Shown in pieces: positions 24,783-35,100 of a stretch of DNA of 64,000 nucleotides (within the stretch, counting starts at the first letter, position 1; each line of letters opens with the position of its first letter). Location of the stretch: NCBI GenBank assembly GCA_018780265.1, contig JADMJV010000057.1:1-64000 (forward strand), in the 5' to 3' direction. The notes beneath the pieces are model-generated. The model had not been told where the DNA came from and did not search any database. It worked only from the letters and a program-made list of their open reading frames with translations. The position numbers were made by a program, and so were the translations under genes. The DNA comes from a bacterium. GTDB taxonomy: Bacteria; Vulcanimicrobiota; Xenobia; Xenobiales; JADMJV01.

Positions 24783-27461
24783 TCAGGGGTTGGTGATCAG
24801 GCCCTGCTCCGCGTTGTATTGCGGATAGCCGGCCGGAGTGCCGGCCCCTTTGTGGTGCTCGCCTGTGCAGTAGAAGCTATACACGTCGGGCTTGGCGGTC
24901 ATTTGATAGGTTTGCGTGTAGGTGTCCTGACCGGCAGCCGGGCAGGTAGGGATGTGCCGCAAATAATTGCCCGTGATCAGCGGTTTCAGATCGGTGGGGT
25001 AGGCGCCCCCGTTGTCGGTGGAGTACATCTCCAGGGCGGTGGCGATGTTTTTTTCGTTGGACTTACAAGCGGTCAGTTGCCCCTGGCTGCGGGCTCGGAT
25101 GAAGTTGGGCACCAGAATGGCGGCCACCACGGCCGTGCCGCCGGTCGCAATGGCGGCATTGCCATCGGACACCAACCGTAGAGAGTCTTTTTCCACCACC
25201 GTATAGGAAACACCACGGGCCTCGGTGAGGTTGCTCATCAGCATTTTGCCCATATGCTTTTCATCCGAGTCGGGGGCGGTTTCGAGCAGGCCGGTCAGAG
25301 TGCCCAGCAGACCCTTGAGGTCGATGAAGGACTGGCTGACCCAGAGTTGGGGTTGGTCTTTGCTTACCTTTTGGAACTCGGCCGTCTGGGAAACCGGGTT
25401 TTTGACTTCCAGACATTCTTTCAGCAAAGTCTCACTGTCAGGGCCATAGGCCAGAAACAAGACCGGCACGGGTTTGCTAACCATCACGCGGGCCACCGGG
25501 GCCGGGCCAGCAGTTGCGGTGAGGATTTGAGCGTCCCCCACCTTGGCACCGGCCGTAAAGGGCACCATTGCGTCGATCTTCTTGAGCAGTTCTTCGGCTT
25601 TGGCGGCATCCTTGACGGCCAGAGCCAAAACCGTGGTGGGGGTGCCAGGGTCGGCTGGCGGTGCAGATTCGCGGGTCTCCCCTTCCACCAGACCCTGCTC
25701 GGCAAAGTATTGGGGAAAGTCGTCGGGGGTACCGTGATTGTGACCGGCGCAGACCACCGAAAAATTGTCTGGCTGCTGCGCGGGTACGTAGCTGTCGCTG
25801 TAGCTATCTTTGCCAGCGACGGGGCAGGTGGGAATGGTCTTTAAATAGTCGGGCGTGATCTGACTGAGTTTGGTCGGATATTTGCCGCCGTTGTCCGAGG
25901 CCCACATTTCCAGGCCGGTGGCGATGTTTTTGAGGTTGCTCTTGCAGGCGGTCAGTTGGCCCTGGGAGCGAGCCTTGTTGAAGTTGCCAGCCAAAAGGTC
26001 GGGCATCTTCTTCATGTAGTTGCCGCTCCAGGCTAACTCACCGGTAAAGGCGCCAAAGAGGTCCTTCTCGATGTCGACGCCAGAACCGGCCTGCATCTGC
26101 TGCAGCCCTTGATCCACCTGGGCGCGGCTTTGGGGGGAGAGGCGCACACCCTCGATAATGGCGTGGTAGAGATAGCGGACATCTACCGCGCTATAGTAAC
26201 TCCAGTCGGCGGGGATCACCTGGGCCGTGACCATGGGGCCGGCCGGGGGGGTCAACAAGGCCTTGACAAAATCGGCCTTTTCACTGGGAGTAAAGCCTAA
26301 CACCAGGCTGCTGTGCAGATTGCTGTTGGTCATGCTGGCTCCACCCGCCAGGTAGCGGATGGCCTGAAAATTTTCCCAGGTTTTCTCGTCCCAGCCTTCT
26401 TTGGGCAGAGCGTCCAGGCTGGCGGTAATGCCTTCCAGGGGCAGGAAGGCCACAACGCCTTGCTCTTCGGGGACCCTTTTGCGCATCTCCGCGTAGATGG
26501 GATGGGCGGTCAGGTTGTCGGCCTTGCCTTCGAAGCTGGCCAGCAGGGCTTCGAGTGCGTCCTTTGAGCTGGCACCCAGCAGATATCCCTTGTGAAGGCC
26601 GAAATAGGCTCCTTCCTGGACCCAGAAGCTACTGCCGTTGACAGTTTCTTGTTTGGGCTTGGTGTTGGACTTCGAGAGCAGTTTTTCGAGGTGAGTCTGG
26701 GCCAATTTTTCATCGGCTACGGGGGCCCCGAAGATTGCCATGGGCGGTTCTTCTTTGGGGGGCGCCGCAGCAATCTCTGTGGTTCCACCGATCAGGCCTA
26801 CCTCGGCCGAGTAGACGGGAGACTTGTTCTCCCCGTGGGTGCCGGCGCAGGTGAGGGTGAACATGTCCGGCTGGGCGGCCATTTCAAACTTGTAAGCAGA
26901 CTGGGTCGGACAGGTGGGGATCACTTTCAGGTAGTTTCCCTGGGTTAGCATCTGCAGTTCCCCCGGGTAGCGACCCGCGTTATCGGCCGCGTACATCTCG
27001 CAGGCCGTGGCCATGTTCTTGAGGTTGGACTGGCAGGCGACCAACTGGCCCTTTCCGTCAGCCTCGGCGATGCCCTGGGCAGCGCTGCCCCAGAGGTGGG
27101 TCTGTCCTTTGGCGGGCAGCACCCCGATAAAGCCGGCCGGGAGGGCCCAACTGGCCAGTTCGTCAAATTTGATGCCCATCTCGGTTTCGGCTTCTTCGAT
27201 AGCCTTGATCACTTTGGGTGTATCCTTGAATTTCTCGCGCATGGCCTGAAGGTCTTTCTTCAGGTCGGTGCCCTGACGAACGTCCATCACCAGCAAGAAT
27301 CCCGTATCTTTCGGGACTTTGGAGACAATCTCGGTGATGCCCTTGGGCTTGCTGCCCGGCAGGCCTCCCGGTAGCGAAAGGCCACCGGGACGCTGGGACA
27401 TGTAGTAGAGAAATCCTCCGCACAGAAGGATTGCGAGAAATGCGATGATGCGTATAAACAT
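24783..27461 (-). CDS. DUF3352-like membrane-anchored protein with three embedded pilin-like modules
   Basis: The 892-residue protein has an N-terminal membrane anchor (MFIRIIAFLAILLCGGFLYYM). DUF3352-like stretches (VPKDTGFLLVMDVRQ; EEQGVVAFLPLEG; ALEALLASFEGKADNL) alternate with three copies of a pseudopilin-like module at about residues 139-226, 495-590 and 788-892. Each copy has GQLxACxSN, KN(M/I)AT, MYxxDNxGxYP and IPTCP, then a small Cys-containing end (CAG or CTG). The third also keeps a hydrophobic helix (AVVAAILVPNFIRARSQGQ) like the start of a pilin. The protein is likely displayed outside the membrane. Function is unknown. A strong terminator follows. Confidence 0.85.
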   Translation of the reverse strand: MFIRIIAFLAILLCGGFLYYMSQRPGGLSLPGGLPGSKPKGITEIVSKVPKDTGFLLVMDVRQGTDLKKDLQAMREKFKDTPKVIKAIEEAETEMGIKFDELASWALPAGFIGVLPAKGQTHLWGSAAQGIAEADGKGQLVACQSNLKNMATACEMYAADNAGRYPGELQMLTQGNYLKVIPTCPTQSAYKFEMAAQPDMFTLTCAGTHGENKSPVYSAEVGLIGGTTEIAAAPPKEEPPMAIFGAPVADEKLAQTHLEKLLSKSNTKPKQETVNGSSFWVQEGAYFGLHKGYLLGASSKDALEALLASFEGKADNLTAHPIYAEMRKRVPEEQGVVAFLPLEGITASLDALPKEGWDEKTWENFQAIRYLAGGASMTNSNLHSSLVLGFTPSEKADFVKALLTPPAGPMVTAQVIPADWSYYSAVDVRYLYHAIIEGVRLSPQSRAQVDQGLQQMQAGSGVDIEKDLFGAFTGELAWSGNYMKKMPDLLAGNFNKARSQGQLTACKSNLKNIATGLEMWASDNGGKYPTKLSQITPDYLKTIPTCPVAGKDSYSDSYVPAQQPDNFSVVCAGHNHGTPDDFPQYFAEQGLVEGETRESAPPADPGTPTTVLALAVKDAAKAEELLKKIDAMVPFTAGAKVGDAQILTATAGPAPVARVMVSKPVPVLFLAYGPDSETLLKECLEVKNPVSQTAEFQKVSKDQPQLWVSQSFIDLKGLLGTLTGLLETAPDSDEKHMGKMLMSNLTEARGVSYTVVEKDSLRLVSDGNAAIATGGTAVVAAILVPNFIRARSQGQLTACKSNEKNIATALEMYSTDNGGAYPTDLKPLITGNYLRHIPTCPAAGQDTYTQTYQMTAKPDVYSFYCTGEHHKGAGTPAGYPQYNAEQGLITNP

Positions 27462-27503
27462 GACCGGATATCCTACCTACCAAGGCCCTCTGGTAAACCT
27501 GGA

Positions 27504-28889
27504 CTAGGTCAGGCTCTCCTTATAGGCGGCTCGGTCCTCGACGGTCTGTTGGGCATAGACCTGCGCAAAGCTCTGCAGTCGTTCGATCAGCGTGGGCCTG
27601 TCGTCGCCCACCCAATCGGTGATGGCTTGAGCGGCCCCCGACTGATAGGCGTGGGCGCGGGCTACGGCTACGGCGGCATTTTCTACCAACTCTCGCCATT
27701 GCTGGGGTTGAGTAAATTCGGAGATGGGCAACGAGCCTTTCTCGCGTTGACGCTCGCGAATGTAGTAGGCGTCCTTATCCATGGTGCCGGCTGCCATGGT
27801 AGGATCAAAGGTTCCGCCCAGAGCTTTCATACATGAAAAGATATAGTCGGCATCGGCTTCTTCGGTGTCACCGGTATTTTGCTCGGGGGCGGTAGGCAGC
27901 TCCTGTTTCATGTCCAGAATGCGCGGTTCCCCGTCCTGTGCTGCGACCAGAATGAAAAAACGGTTGAGTCCGTAGGTGCTGCCGCCGGATTCCATTTTGG
28001 CGGCGATGTCCAGCACCTGCAAAGGGCGCTTTAGCTCGGGGGTGTCCCCTTGCTTGCTTTCGTAGTTGGCCAGAAAACCTTCCACCAGCTCGCGCTCGGG
28101 GGGCGTAACTTCGCGCAGTTCCTTATTGCGCTTGAAATGGCCGTTCTTGGTGAACTCTTTGAGCAGACTGGCTTGAGTTTCCTGAGACTTCTTGGCTATC
28201 AGGTCGGCCACCACGCCGTGTGCTTCCCCCTGGGTGATTCCGCCGTGCTCAGAAGAGCCGCAGGCGGCCATGCGCTGCAACTCATTGAGGTAGGCCTCGG
28301 CCATGTCGGCGATCAGTTCGTTGCACTGCTGAGTGGACAGGGGACTCATCAGATGGAGGCTGGTGGCCATTCGCTCCAAATCGTCTTCGGGAGTGCCCTT
28401 TCCGGCCATGTCAAAGTCGTTGATGCCCCAGAAGGTCGAGCCGTCGCGAGCCCGCAACGTGCCGAAATTCCCCAGGTGACAGTCACCAGCTATGATGATC
28501 TCGGGGGCCTTGCGTGGGTCGAGCAGGTTGGACATATTGAAATAGACGCCCAGCACATCGTCATAAAAGAGGGCGGGGTTGACGCGGTAAAACTTGGCCG
28601 GGCTGGAAACGGTCATTTCGTTGCGCCGCTGCAGTGTATCGGGGGGCAACTTCAATTCGGAGTTGAACCGATGTACGAAGTCCACAGCTGGCTGGCTATC
28701 GCGCAGCAGGGGGGTGGGGCGGTCCGGCTGAGCGGCTTGCAAGGCCAGGCACGGCAACCGAGGACGGCGCGGCAGGGCTGGTTCGACGGAGCCGGCCAGC
28801 CCATCCGGTGAGGGGAGTTGCCCTTTTGACTCCCGGGCTGGACTCTTGCTTTGTATCGCCAGGGCCTGACCGGAAATGTGGATCTTCAT
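27504..28889 (-). CDS. DUF2252 family protein
   Basis: The protein has 461 residues from MKIHISGQ at 28889. After a leader of about 70 residues rich in Pro and Arg it shows DUF2252 landmarks: AGDCHLGNFGTLRARDG near residue 140, INDFDMAGKGTPEDDLERM, and later GLNRFFILV. The GDxHxxN and NDFD phrases resemble the catalytic loop and metal site of kinase-fold phosphotransferases, to which DUF2252 is distantly related, but no substrate is established. There is no membrane segment. It is convergent with nothing near and lies 43 bases upstream of no partner I can link to it. Confidence 0.85.
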   Translation of the reverse strand: MKIHISGQALAIQSKSPARESKGQLPSPDGLAGSVEPALPRRPRLPCLALQAAQPDRPTPLLRDSQPAVDFVHRFNSELKLPPDTLQRRNEMTVSSPAKFYRVNPALFYDDVLGVYFNMSNLLDPRKAPEIIIAGDCHLGNFGTLRARDGSTFWGINDFDMAGKGTPEDDLERMATSLHLMSPLSTQQCNELIADMAEAYLNELQRMAACGSSEHGGITQGEAHGVVADLIAKKSQETQASLLKEFTKNGHFKRNKELREVTPPERELVEGFLANYESKQGDTPELKRPLQVLDIAAKMESGGSTYGLNRFFILVAAQDGEPRILDMKQELPTAPEQNTGDTEEADADYIFSCMKALGGTFDPTMAAGTMDKDAYYIRERQREKGSLPISEFTQPQQWRELVENAAVAVARAHAYQSGAAQAITDWVGDDRPTLIERLQSFAQVYAQQTVEDRAAYKESLT

Positions 28890-28999
28890 GGACACAGGTT
28901 AGCGCACTCTCCGAAAATTTCCCTGAAAGTTATGTTAGCGGCTTCTTCCTCCGCGAGGAATTGGAGGTTGCGGGCGCCGCCCCTTCGAAAGCGGCTGGC

Positions 29000-30205
29000 A
29001 TGATATCGACCGACTTGATCCGCGCCCTACCCAAAACCGATCTCCACCTTCACCTCGACGGCTCTCTGCGCGAGCAGACTCTCATCGAATTGGCCCGGGA
29101 GCGAAGCGTTTCGCTGCCTTCGGAGACGGTGGAAGGTCTCAACGAGCTGGTCTTTCGCTCACACTATGCCAACCTGGCCGAGTATTTGCACGGTTTTCAG
29201 TATACCTGCGCCGTGCTTCAGGACGCGGAAGCTTTAGAGAGAACGGCCTATGAGTTGGCCTGGGACAACATCAACGAAGGCGTGCGCTACATCGAGGTGC
29301 GTTTTGCGCCTCAACTGCACACTCATCGTGGCTTCTCCATCAAGGATGTGTTGCTGGCAGTGAATCGTGGTCTGGCCAGGGCCGAGCAGGAACATCGCCT
29401 TTCGGCGGCCGTGGCCGAAAAGGGCGAGCCGCCTTTCCACTACGGCATCATCGTTTGCGCCATGCGCTTTTTTACGGCCGGTTTCTCCTCCTATTTTGCC
29501 CACCTCATCGATCTCTTTCAAGACGCACCGCCGGAACAGTATTTTGGACTGGCCTCGCTGGAGTTGGCCCGGGCTGCGGTGCGTGTGCGCGACCAGGAAG
29601 GGATTCCCATCGTGGGCTTTGACCTGGCCGGGCGTGAGGACGGCTATCCAGCCAGCGAACATCAACAGGCCTACGACTATGCCCATCGTAGCTTTATGCA
29701 AAAGACCGTGCACGCTGGCGAAGCGTACGGACCGGAGAGCATCTTTCAGGCCCTCACCGACCTGCATGCCGACCGCATCGGTCACGGCTACCACCTCTTT
29801 TCTCCCGAGCTGTGCGGGCCCGCCGTTAAAGACCCCAAAGCCTATGTGCAAAGACTGGCCAGCTACATTGCCGACCGGCGTGTGACCATCGAAGTGTGCA
29901 TTACCTCCAACCTCCAGACCATGCCCTCGGTGAAGAGCGCCAAGGAACACGCCTTTGGTGAAATGCTCAAGCAGAAACTGTCGGCCAGCCTGTGTACTGA
30001 CAACCGCCTGGTCAGCCATACCACCGTGACCCGCGAGGTGGAGATTGCTGTGGAGGCATTCAATATGGACCTCAATCAGCTGCGTCAGACCCTGATTTAC
30101 GGGTTCAAACGCAGCTTTTTCTATGGACCTTATACCGAGCGCCGCGCGTATGTCCGTTGTATCATCGACTACTACGACAAAATGATCGCTGAACACACCG
30201 CCTGA
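29000..30205 (+). CDS. Adenosine deaminase family protein
   Basis: The protein has 401 residues from the ATG at 29000, chosen because the family motif begins nearby (LPKTDLHLHLDGSL with the metal-binding HxH). It also has GFDLAGREDGYP, the catalytic HAGE near residue 240, DRIGHGYHLF, and SLCTDNRLVSHT in place of the common SxNTDDP. Metal ligands and catalytic residues are present. It deaminates adenosine or a related nucleoside. Because this genome has futalosine-pathway genes, aminofutalosine deamination is an alternative role, but the gene is 12 kb from the mqn operon, so this is only a possibility. It is longer than the typical 330-350 residues. Confidence 0.88.
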   Translation: MISTDLIRALPKTDLHLHLDGSLREQTLIELARERSVSLPSETVEGLNELVFRSHYANLAEYLHGFQYTCAVLQDAEALERTAYELAWDNINEGVRYIEVRFAPQLHTHRGFSIKDVLLAVNRGLARAEQEHRLSAAVAEKGEPPFHYGIIVCAMRFFTAGFSSYFAHLIDLFQDAPPEQYFGLASLELARAAVRVRDQEGIPIVGFDLAGREDGYPASEHQQAYDYAHRSFMQKTVHAGEAYGPESIFQALTDLHADRIGHGYHLFSPELCGPAVKDPKAYVQRLASYIADRRVTIEVCITSNLQTMPSVKSAKEHAFGEMLKQKLSASLCTDNRLVSHTTVTREVEIAVEAFNMDLNQLRQTLIYGFKRSFFYGPYTERRAYVRCIIDYYDKMIAEHTA

Positions 30206-30227
30206 GGCGCTCATTCTGCGCCGACCA

Positions 30228-31169
30228 GTGCATATCGCCCGGGACGAGGTGGTGACGACTTTTGTCGCCCGCCGGGGGCCTGGCTTGGTGTGGCTCTCCG
30301 ACGACCTGATTTGGGGAACGGAAACCCACGACCTACAACAGCTGTCGGTTTGGGAACTCTCCTCCGGGACCCAATTAGCCTGCCTGGAGATTCCCCCGGG
30401 GATGAGCCACTTCGAATTCTCTTCGGATGGTCGCTACCTGCTGGGGAGTCAGGCGGGCCTGGCCGTGTGGGAAACGGCCCGCTGGACCCGCCTGGATCTG
30501 CCCTTTTTGGGTCGACAGGTTGCTCAGGTTGGCTATTCGAGCGGTCTGCTGGTCAGCGCGGCCGAATTTGTCACCCTGTGTGACCTGGATACCAAACAGT
30601 GCCTGGCAACCCTCGACCCTCAGCCGGGATGGGTGGCGGTGGGGGCGAGCGAGTTTTGTTTGTGCTGCGAGGTTCTGGAGGAGCCGCATTACTGGTCGAC
30701 CTATTCTCTAGTTCGTTACTCGTTACCAGAGGCTCATTTCATGGGCCATCTGGATACGGTGCGCACGGCACGCCGGCCGCTGAGTCCAAGCTACTCGACT
30801 TGCGGCCGCCATTTAGCCCTGCCCCTGCGCGACGGTGAGGTGCTGATGTGGGACCTGGATACGACCAGGCAGCTGCCTGGACTTCATGTCGAAGCCCAGG
30901 GTTTTTGCTTTGTCAGTCCCGGGCTGGGGCTGGTTTTGGAAAAGGGACGGGTCAGCCCCTGGCATTTGGAGAGTGGGCAGCCGCTGGGAGGCTACTTGGA
31001 AGTCCCCCGAGCGCAAGGCCTGAGAGCCTCCAAGCGGCACGTATTTTGCAGCACGGCCGAGGGCCTTTGGGTGTGGGACCTGGGTCTGCTGGTGGCACTG
31101 CTTCGGTCCAGTGGCGGGCGTCTTTCCTTGACGGGGCCGTCAGCGCTTGGAGCGGAAAGCCTTGAGTAA
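30228..31169 (+). CDS. WD40-like beta-propeller protein
   Basis: The 313-residue protein starts with GTG 23 bases after the deaminase stop. It contains degenerate propeller repeats: LSVWELSSGTQLACL, FSSDGRYLLGSQAGLAVWE, FVTLCDLDTKQCLATL, REGEVLMWDL-like phrases, and VSPWHLESGQPLGG. There is no signal peptide or membrane segment. The end overlaps the last 30 bases of the convergent FecR/TPR gene. Such propellers usually mediate protein binding; no specific partner can be inferred. Confidence 0.75.
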   Translation: MHIARDEVVTTFVARRGPGLVWLSDDLIWGTETHDLQQLSVWELSSGTQLACLEIPPGMSHFEFSSDGRYLLGSQAGLAVWETARWTRLDLPFLGRQVAQVGYSSGLLVSAAEFVTLCDLDTKQCLATLDPQPGWVAVGASEFCLCCEVLEEPHYWSTYSLVRYSLPEAHFMGHLDTVRTARRPLSPSYSTCGRHLALPLRDGEVLMWDLDTTRQLPGLHVEAQGFCFVSPGLGLVLEKGRVSPWHLESGQPLGGYLEVPRAQGLRASKRHVFCSTAEGLWVWDLGLLVALLRSSGGRLSLTGPSALGAESLE

Positions 31170-32153
31170 GCTGGAGGCCTGATTGTAGCGCCCGAGATCC
31201 ATCAGCAGGCGGGCTTTCATTTGAATCAGTCCGCTCTCGCGGGGCTGAATGGCCAGGCCCCTGTCCAGAGCCTCCAGGGCTTCCTGTAGACGGCCTTTTT
31301 CTTCCAGAAGATTGGCGTAGAGCACCCATGGTTCGATGCTGCGGGGCTCGCGCTGGGCCCATTCGGCCGCTTCCCGCTGGGCCTGGTTCAGCTCGGCTTC
31401 TTCGGCAGCCGTGGTGGATCGGACTCGAGTGTAGAGAACTTGTCGTTTGTCAGACTTGTCGGCTGGGTTGGTCATTCGCAGCGCGTAATTTTGCGGGGCC
31501 GGCTCAGCGGGCCAGGGAACAAGCCACTCCCAGCGCTTGCCGACCAATCGACCTTCGGCCGTGGATTTCCAGACCATCCCCGCGTCGAGCATAAAAGTGT
31601 CCAACTGGACGTGTTCCAGGTCGGCGCTCAGGCCGGGCTGGGCGTAGTCATTAAGGTAGGAAAACTCCAGCGTGGGGGGGGGGGCAGCAGTTGCGGGCCG
31701 CGATACTTTTACCCCTGGTTCGTCCCCGCCCACGATTTCGACGCCATCCAGCATGGCGCTGATCTCTGTGGGTTTGCTTCCGCGCACGGTGGCTCCACCG
31801 ATCTGGCGATGGTTGTCACCTGTCAGGGCCAGGGTGTGACCTGTGGATTCCAGGGGACGAGACTTGCACCCCTCCACTGCCAGTCCGGTCTGCGAGACCT
31901 TGAGCGTGCCTGCTCCTTCAATTTCCAGTCGTTGCCCCTTGTTGAGCAGCAGTACGGTGACCTTTGACCCTTTGGGAACTACGATCTTGGAGCCTTCGGA
32001 CCACATCTGGCCAGTCATGACCGGTGTGAATGATTTGCTGTTTTGCATTTTTACGGGGCCCGAAACTTTGAGGACCATGACCACCTTGGGGTCGGCCCCC
32101 ACCAGTGGGCTTCCCAGCAGCGCCAGAAGCGCACCAACGGCCAGTTTTTGCAT
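31140..32153 (-). CDS. Secreted FecR-like domain and TPR protein
   Basis: The protein has 337 residues from the ATG at 32153, which follows GTAGGAG. It has a signal peptide (MQKLAVGALLALLGSPLVGA). The N-terminal half resembles a FecR-type beta domain (SGPVKMQNSKSFTPVMTGQM, then SKIVVPKGSKVTVLLLNKG). A Pro/Ala linker is followed by a segment of beta type, and the C terminus holds two or three TPR-like repeats (WVLYANLLEEKGRLQEALEA; LDRGLAIQP). It begins 22 bases after the WD40-caspase gene and is very likely cotranscribed. Similar FecR/TPR proteins act as envelope scaffolds. The role here is probably tied to the caspase. Confidence 0.8.
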   Translation of the reverse strand: MQKLAVGALLALLGSPLVGADPKVVMVLKVSGPVKMQNSKSFTPVMTGQMWSEGSKIVVPKGSKVTVLLLNKGQRLEIEGAGTLKVSQTGLAVEGCKSRPLESTGHTLALTGDNHRQIGGATVRGSKPTEISAMLDGVEIVGGDEPGVKVSRPATAAPPPTLEFSYLNDYAQPGLSADLEHVQLDTFMLDAGMVWKSTAEGRLVGKRWEWLVPWPAEPAPQNYALRMTNPADKSDKRQVLYTRVRSTTAAEEAELNQAQREAAEWAQREPRSIEPWVLYANLLEEKGRLQEALEALDRGLAIQPRESGLIQMKARLLMDLGRYNQASSLLKAFRSKR

Positions 32154-32175
32154 ATTCACTCCTACTTCAATTTGT

Positions 32176-35100
32176 TCAGGGCTTGCTATTGACACGAATG
32201 GGGAAGTCGGTACCGCTCACAAACTGGAACACGTCCTGGTTGAGACCCACCTGTCGACACAGGTCGGGCACCATGTTGCACACGTAGTAGACCAGTCCGT
32301 TCACGGTCAGTTGCTGGCGCGAATTGGGGGGGGCCGACTTGAGGCCTTCCAGCAAAGTGTAGGTCAGCAGTCCGTGCTTCAGGCTGGGCAGTTCCAGGGC
32401 CGACTGGTCGCTGCGACAGGCGGCTAGCAGGTAGACTCCCGAGCCGCGTGCCATGCGTTGCTGATTGATGGCGAAGGAAGCGGCCAGTTCGTCACTGACG
32501 GCCCCGGCGTGGCAGGTGTCCAGGATGACAAACTGCTTTTGGGCCGGAAACTCGCGCAGCCACCGGGTCAGGGTAGACCCTTCCAGGTCAGGCTGTCCGG
32601 GCGCCATCAAGAAGCGATACCCTTTGGCATCGGCCGTTCCGTGTCCGGCCAGAAAAAGGACCAGGGTGTCTTGAGACTGGGCTTCTTTGGCCAGGTCCTC
32701 GAAGGCGGTTTTGAGTGAATCGGTGCGGGCCTGGTCGCCCGCTAGCAGGCGCACGTCACAGGCCTCAAAGAGCGGTGATTTCAGTTTTTCGCTGAGTGTT
32801 TTGGCGTCGGTTTCGGCAAAGCTCAGTTTACTGGCGGACCCGGCCTGATTCAGCCCCACGGCGATCACCAGCAATTTTGGATTGCGGCTGATGGCGGCAG
32901 TACAGGTCAGGCGCAAGGTGCCCCCTCGACTCTCCACCGTGCCCGACTTGTCCATGGCGGTGCAGCGCAAGTCGTTTACCCCGGGCTGGAGGGGAGCCTG
33001 AAAAAGCCAGTCTCCGTCGATGTTTCGCGGTTTTTGAGCGACGGCCTTGCCATTGACAAAGAGCTTGGGGTCGGCCACTCCGCCCCCTTGATCCTGGACG
33101 GATACTCGCACATCTATGATCCGTTGGGCCACCTGAGTTTCGGCTAGCGGAGAAACAAAGGATACTTGAGGAGGAACGATTTGTAGCCCCGGCGCTGAAC
33201 TTTCCCCCCCACTGGAGGCACCGCGTAAGAAACTCTTGAGCAGGCCGGGTCGGTAGGCTTTTTCAAAAAGTTGGTCCACGCGAACTTTGCGGTTGTCCAG
33301 GTACCATTCTACCTGGCGCTCGGCCTCGGGGGTTCCGTCGAAAAGGCCCGAGCGGTCGGTCACCAACCATTCGGCTCCTTTGTCCAGCGCCAGCAATTGC
33401 CCACGGGGGCTATCCTCGCCTGCTTTCCAAAATTCCACGGTATATTCCCGACCCACTGTCGGGAAGATTCCGTTAGCCAGGCTTTTGAATTGGGCCGAAC
33501 TCCAACTACCGCCGTCGGGCAGCAAACGCCGGGCCTGAAGTTGGTCTCCCAGCACGAAGCATCCCCCGTGTTCGTTCCTCATCAACCAGCCCTTGGACCC
33601 CAGATCGTAGTTGAGGAAAAAACTGTGACCCGAACCTGCCGCCAGGGCGTAGTCGTGCGTTCCCGCCGGGAAGTCTATATCGGTGATTTCTCGGGCCACG
33701 ATGGGCACCAGTCGCAGCCGGTCGGGTGGATACAGACCGAGGCCAAAAAGCTGGCCTTGACCGTTGTAGGCCAGGGTGCCCACGTTGTAATTGGTGTAGC
33801 TGGTCCGCTGCAGGGTGAGTAAATGGATCTCCACGATCTCGCGCGATCCGGCCACGGCCAGCACGGGTTGGCTGGGGTGCATGGCAAACCCCGCCTGTCC
33901 CAGAAGTGCCGGCAGATTGAGCAACTGTTGGCGGTGGAGGTCGTAGACCTCCAATTTTCCCTCGCGCAACCCGGCCAGAAAGCGGCCGTCCTGACTGCAC
34001 CGCAGTTGGATCAGTCCGGGCGCGGACAGGGTAAGCGTTGCTTTGACGGTCAGGCTTGCCGTATCGTAAATTTCCAGCTTCGCGTCGTCGGCGCGAGAGA
34101 CGACCAGCACCCGGCCGTCTCCACTCAAGGTCAGGCCCTGCACTCGGCCACGACCCTCAAGGACTTTCTCGCGTTTGCCGCTTTGCAGGCTCCAACAGAC
34201 CACCTGGCCGCTGGACAGACCCGCGAAGAGATTGCCTTTGTCGTCGTAGGTTAGCACTCGGATCGGGCTAAATTGGGGTTCGGCAAAGACGGCCTGCCCG
34301 TTTTGCGCGTCCACCACGCGACCTTGCATGGTTCCCAGCAAAAGATGGTGGTCGCCCGTGGCCTGGGCCATGTTTTCAGGGACGGGAGTGGAGCCAACCG
34401 TCCCACCAATTTCGGGATGGGCAGGGTCAAGCTGGCACAGTCTTTTGCCGCTCAAATATTGGATTTTGCCGTCGACCCAATGAGCTCTCTGGTCGGGCTT
34501 GCTGCCAAAGGGTCCGCGCACAGAGGTGGCGTCCAGCAAGTAGATTCCCTGAGGTCCGCTGGCCGCCACCGTCTTTCCGTCCGGTCCATATCCGGCCAGC
34601 CACAAAGAATCGGGTAGTTTGGGCCTTAGCCACTTGAGTTTGCCCTGGTCCAGGCTCATCTCCAGCACTTTCCCCCCGCTGAGCGCGAGACACGCTCGCG
34701 AACCTTCAGAATTCAGCGTCAGGCTGGTGAGCGAGTCACCGGCCAGGGCCTCGGGAATTTTCCAGGAGCCCTGCTTTTTCCAGGTGAGCGGTTCCCAACA
34801 CTCCAGAGTGAGTGGATCGCTCTTTGCCGGGCACAAGTAGATCTTGCCCCCGGCCTGAGCCAGTCCCCCCTGGCTGCGATAGGGTTTTTCTGGCTGAGAC
34901 TTGAGCAGTTGTCCGGTGGATACGTCGTAGGTGTGGTAGCGAAAGTCGTTGCCGTAGCAGGCCAGCCGGTCCGGGCTCAACCAGTCCAACCACATCGGCA
35001 TCATCCCTCGCGGGGATAGAAGCGTCTGACGCAGTTGCTTTTCGCTCTGATCCCAGATCTTGATCGCTCCACTCACGTCGGCGCTGGCCAGGAAGCGTCC

